A DNA stretch of 64,000 nucleotides, from positions 2,081 through 66,080 of the forward strand of contig JADHZB010000326.1 of NCBI GenBank assembly GCA_015657535.1, written 5' to 3'. Within the stretch, counting starts at the first letter, position 1; each line of letters opens with the position of its first letter. Under the pieces are notes generated by a model. That model saw only the letters and a list, made by a program, of their open reading frames with translations, searched no databases and was not told the origin of the DNA. This DNA is from Nephromyces sp. MM_2019 (taxonomy: Eukaryota > Apicomplexa > Aconoidasida > Nephromycida). A program made the translations under genes and the position numbers. Positions 62,400-64,000 of the stretch are shown piece after piece.

Positions 62400-64000
62400 G
62401 TGGCTTTTTGTAAGAGAAACAGCAGAGAGCTTTAGACGGCGCTTCAACCTTAGCAGCTATACCTTAAATGAGCCTGAAGAACAAGTCAGGTAGCCACACA
62501 GGGAAGATATTGCATATAGTTATATCATCTTCAGCTAGCACCTTCACAGTATGTACCCTTATCCATACTTTGTTGATTGGAACCATAAAATTAGCATGGT
62601 CTCACCAGCTAAACTAATTCTTCTCGGATTCCTTTATCCCTCTAAATTTGATGTTCACCTAAAAACAAATCCCAGCAGATCCACATGCTATCTCAGCAAA
62701 TGCGGAGTTTTCCATCAAGAGCTGTAACTAAGCGTATAGCTCAACTCCTTGTAAAAAAAAGACTCCTTTCGCTCCAGTTTCCTTAGCTCTCCCCCTTGTA
62801 GGCTGTTTTCGCAATCACGAACCTTGATAGCTAAAGCGGTAAGGTCGGACCCTGCTGCGCTTTATGTTAATGATGAAATTCTATGCCGCAATAGTGCTGT
62901 GAGGAAATGTGTAATATGTCACCACCATATCCACAATATTCGTTTCTATCTTAGAGTGCAGAGAAGGCAAAAGGGGAGGACAAGCAGTCTAACGTTGAAT
63001 TTTTTTTGAAGCTGGCAAGAGTATTATAGCACAAGTCGCTTTCGGTTTAGTCATTTCGTTAGAAAGTTTCTGTGGCACTCTACATTAAGAGATGAATAGC
63101 GCGGCCAATTTATCCCATTAACACAAGGACTCCAAACCTCCCTCGCTGACATACGGCATCACAAACTAGGCGGCTAGTGGAGACTGATTTCACCCTCACG
63201 ACCCCATTATCCACCGCAATATCCTGCCCATATTATTCAATTATCGACTGAGTCTGGTTACCGCTTGTTCTCTGTCCCAAATCATCAGATTCCGTCACCT
63301 GCTTCTTGCTTGTCCTGGAAAATTGCCGGTAATTATATACAGGTCAACATTCTATTCTCAAGAATGAATAAAATCTTTTTTTCGGTGCCAGGCGGTTCTA
63401 ATATTGCTTTTGGTACAATCGCACCCCTGGGAAATCTGCATTCCCTAGATTATTTAGAAGGGCCTGAGGGTTGCAATCTACTTTCTACGGATAGCGATAA
63501 CCGCTAGCTCCGCCTATACCGCGGTAAATGCCTGGAAAAAATGTGATAAAACCCTTCTTTGAAAGAGACTAGCGTGGCAGTCCAATCTATACATCTGAAC
63601 CTGCTTTTTCTGCTCAAGTATTAATTTCACAGAACTGAGCCAGCTTAAACCAAAATCTGATGCGTTAAGCGCCTGGAAAGCAGCGTGACACAAAGTTAAC
63701 TATTTCAATCCCGTAGAAAATCCGTCGAGACAGAGGGTTAAAGGCTGCCGGCCACCGCGCCATAATTACTAGATTTGCTATATAGGCTTCCCCGGTACTT
63801 TGTAATTCGCAAGATTTGTGAAGTTCTCAAACCACAAATCTAGAAGTTTTGCTAAAATATAGCCTAGAGAAATAAAAATTTAACATACGATGGGAGCAAT
63901 AAGCATCCTGCCAGCACATGAACCAGCAACGTATAGATTGGATGGCCGCTACTCCCATACCCGTTTTCACGCAGAATGCGATAGCTTACTCACAAAATAA
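62400..64000. other. No supported gene
   Basis: Upstream of the mL54 start. Frames at 62824-63009 and 63265-63507 (plus) are short and unassigned. A CTTCTTTGAAAGAGA element at 63552 resembles the repeat unit at 2993-3178. Confidence 0.45.

Noticed and set aside
1..64000. tRNA, rRNA, riboswitch or transposase genes
   Set aside because: I looked for the T-arm consensus, conserved rRNA blocks and transposase/reverse-transcriptase motifs while reading both strands and saw none; a covariance-model search would be needed to exclude them.

Overview
This is an AT-rich, intron-dense nuclear window from a eukaryote. No open frame exceeds about 260 codons. The recognisable proteins appear only after joining short exons (24-720 nt) across GT-AG introns that run from about 35 nt to 1.7 kb. 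Exon joins were accepted when donor, acceptor and reading phase agreed. The gene set (a sarcalumenin/EHD-type GTPase, a non-canonical ERD2-family receptor, several mitochondrial proteins, a possible PEX11) and the architecture suggest an alveolate, probably apicomplexan-related. That assignment is inference; no rRNA or plastid marker lies in the window.

Layout. 0-3.4 kb: the end of a minus-strand dynamin-superfamily GTPase gene running off the left edge, with a 19-bp minisatellite at the very edge. 4.6-5.0 kb: three ~120-bp degenerate repeats. 6.3-6.7 kb: a decayed bacterial ftsZ. 11.5-18.0 kb: an eight-exon ERD2-like receptor (+). 25.6-18.4 kb (-): a large multi-exon gene, partly helical-repeat-like, not recognised. 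28.4-26.1 kb (-): a polytopic membrane protein with very short introns. 38.6-30.0 kb (-): glycine cleavage T-protein, 11 exons, 410 aa, complete with mitochondrial presequence. 39.8-39.1 kb (-): two joined exons of an unidentified gene. 44.7-42.0 kb (-): an unidentified protein with a mitochondrial presequence. 48.1-52.0 kb (+): SLC25A38/Hem25-type mitochondrial glycine carrier. 55.4-56.4 kb: possible remnants of bacterial fabD and folD. 58.1-57.7 kb (-): PEX11-like exons. 62.3-60.9 kb (-): mitochondrial ribosomal protein mL54.

Functional picture. Four genes are probably mitochondrial (T-protein, glycine carrier, mL54 and the 44.7-kb gene). The carrier and T-protein act on the same metabolite: the carrier imports glycine and T-protein is part of the matrix system that cleaves it. 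The ERD2-like protein belongs to the early secretory pathway. If the PEX11-like exons are confirmed, the organism probably has peroxisomes.

The most unusual signal is bacterial. A clear ftsZ fragment with an in-frame stop and frameshifts, plus weaker fabD/folD-like fragments, sits between spliced eukaryotic genes. This looks like DNA transferred from a bacterium, perhaps an alphaproteobacterial endosymbiont, and now decaying. Large stretches (3.4-11.5, 44.7-48.1, 52-61 and 62.4-64 kb) hold no gene I can support, though short exons may have been missed.
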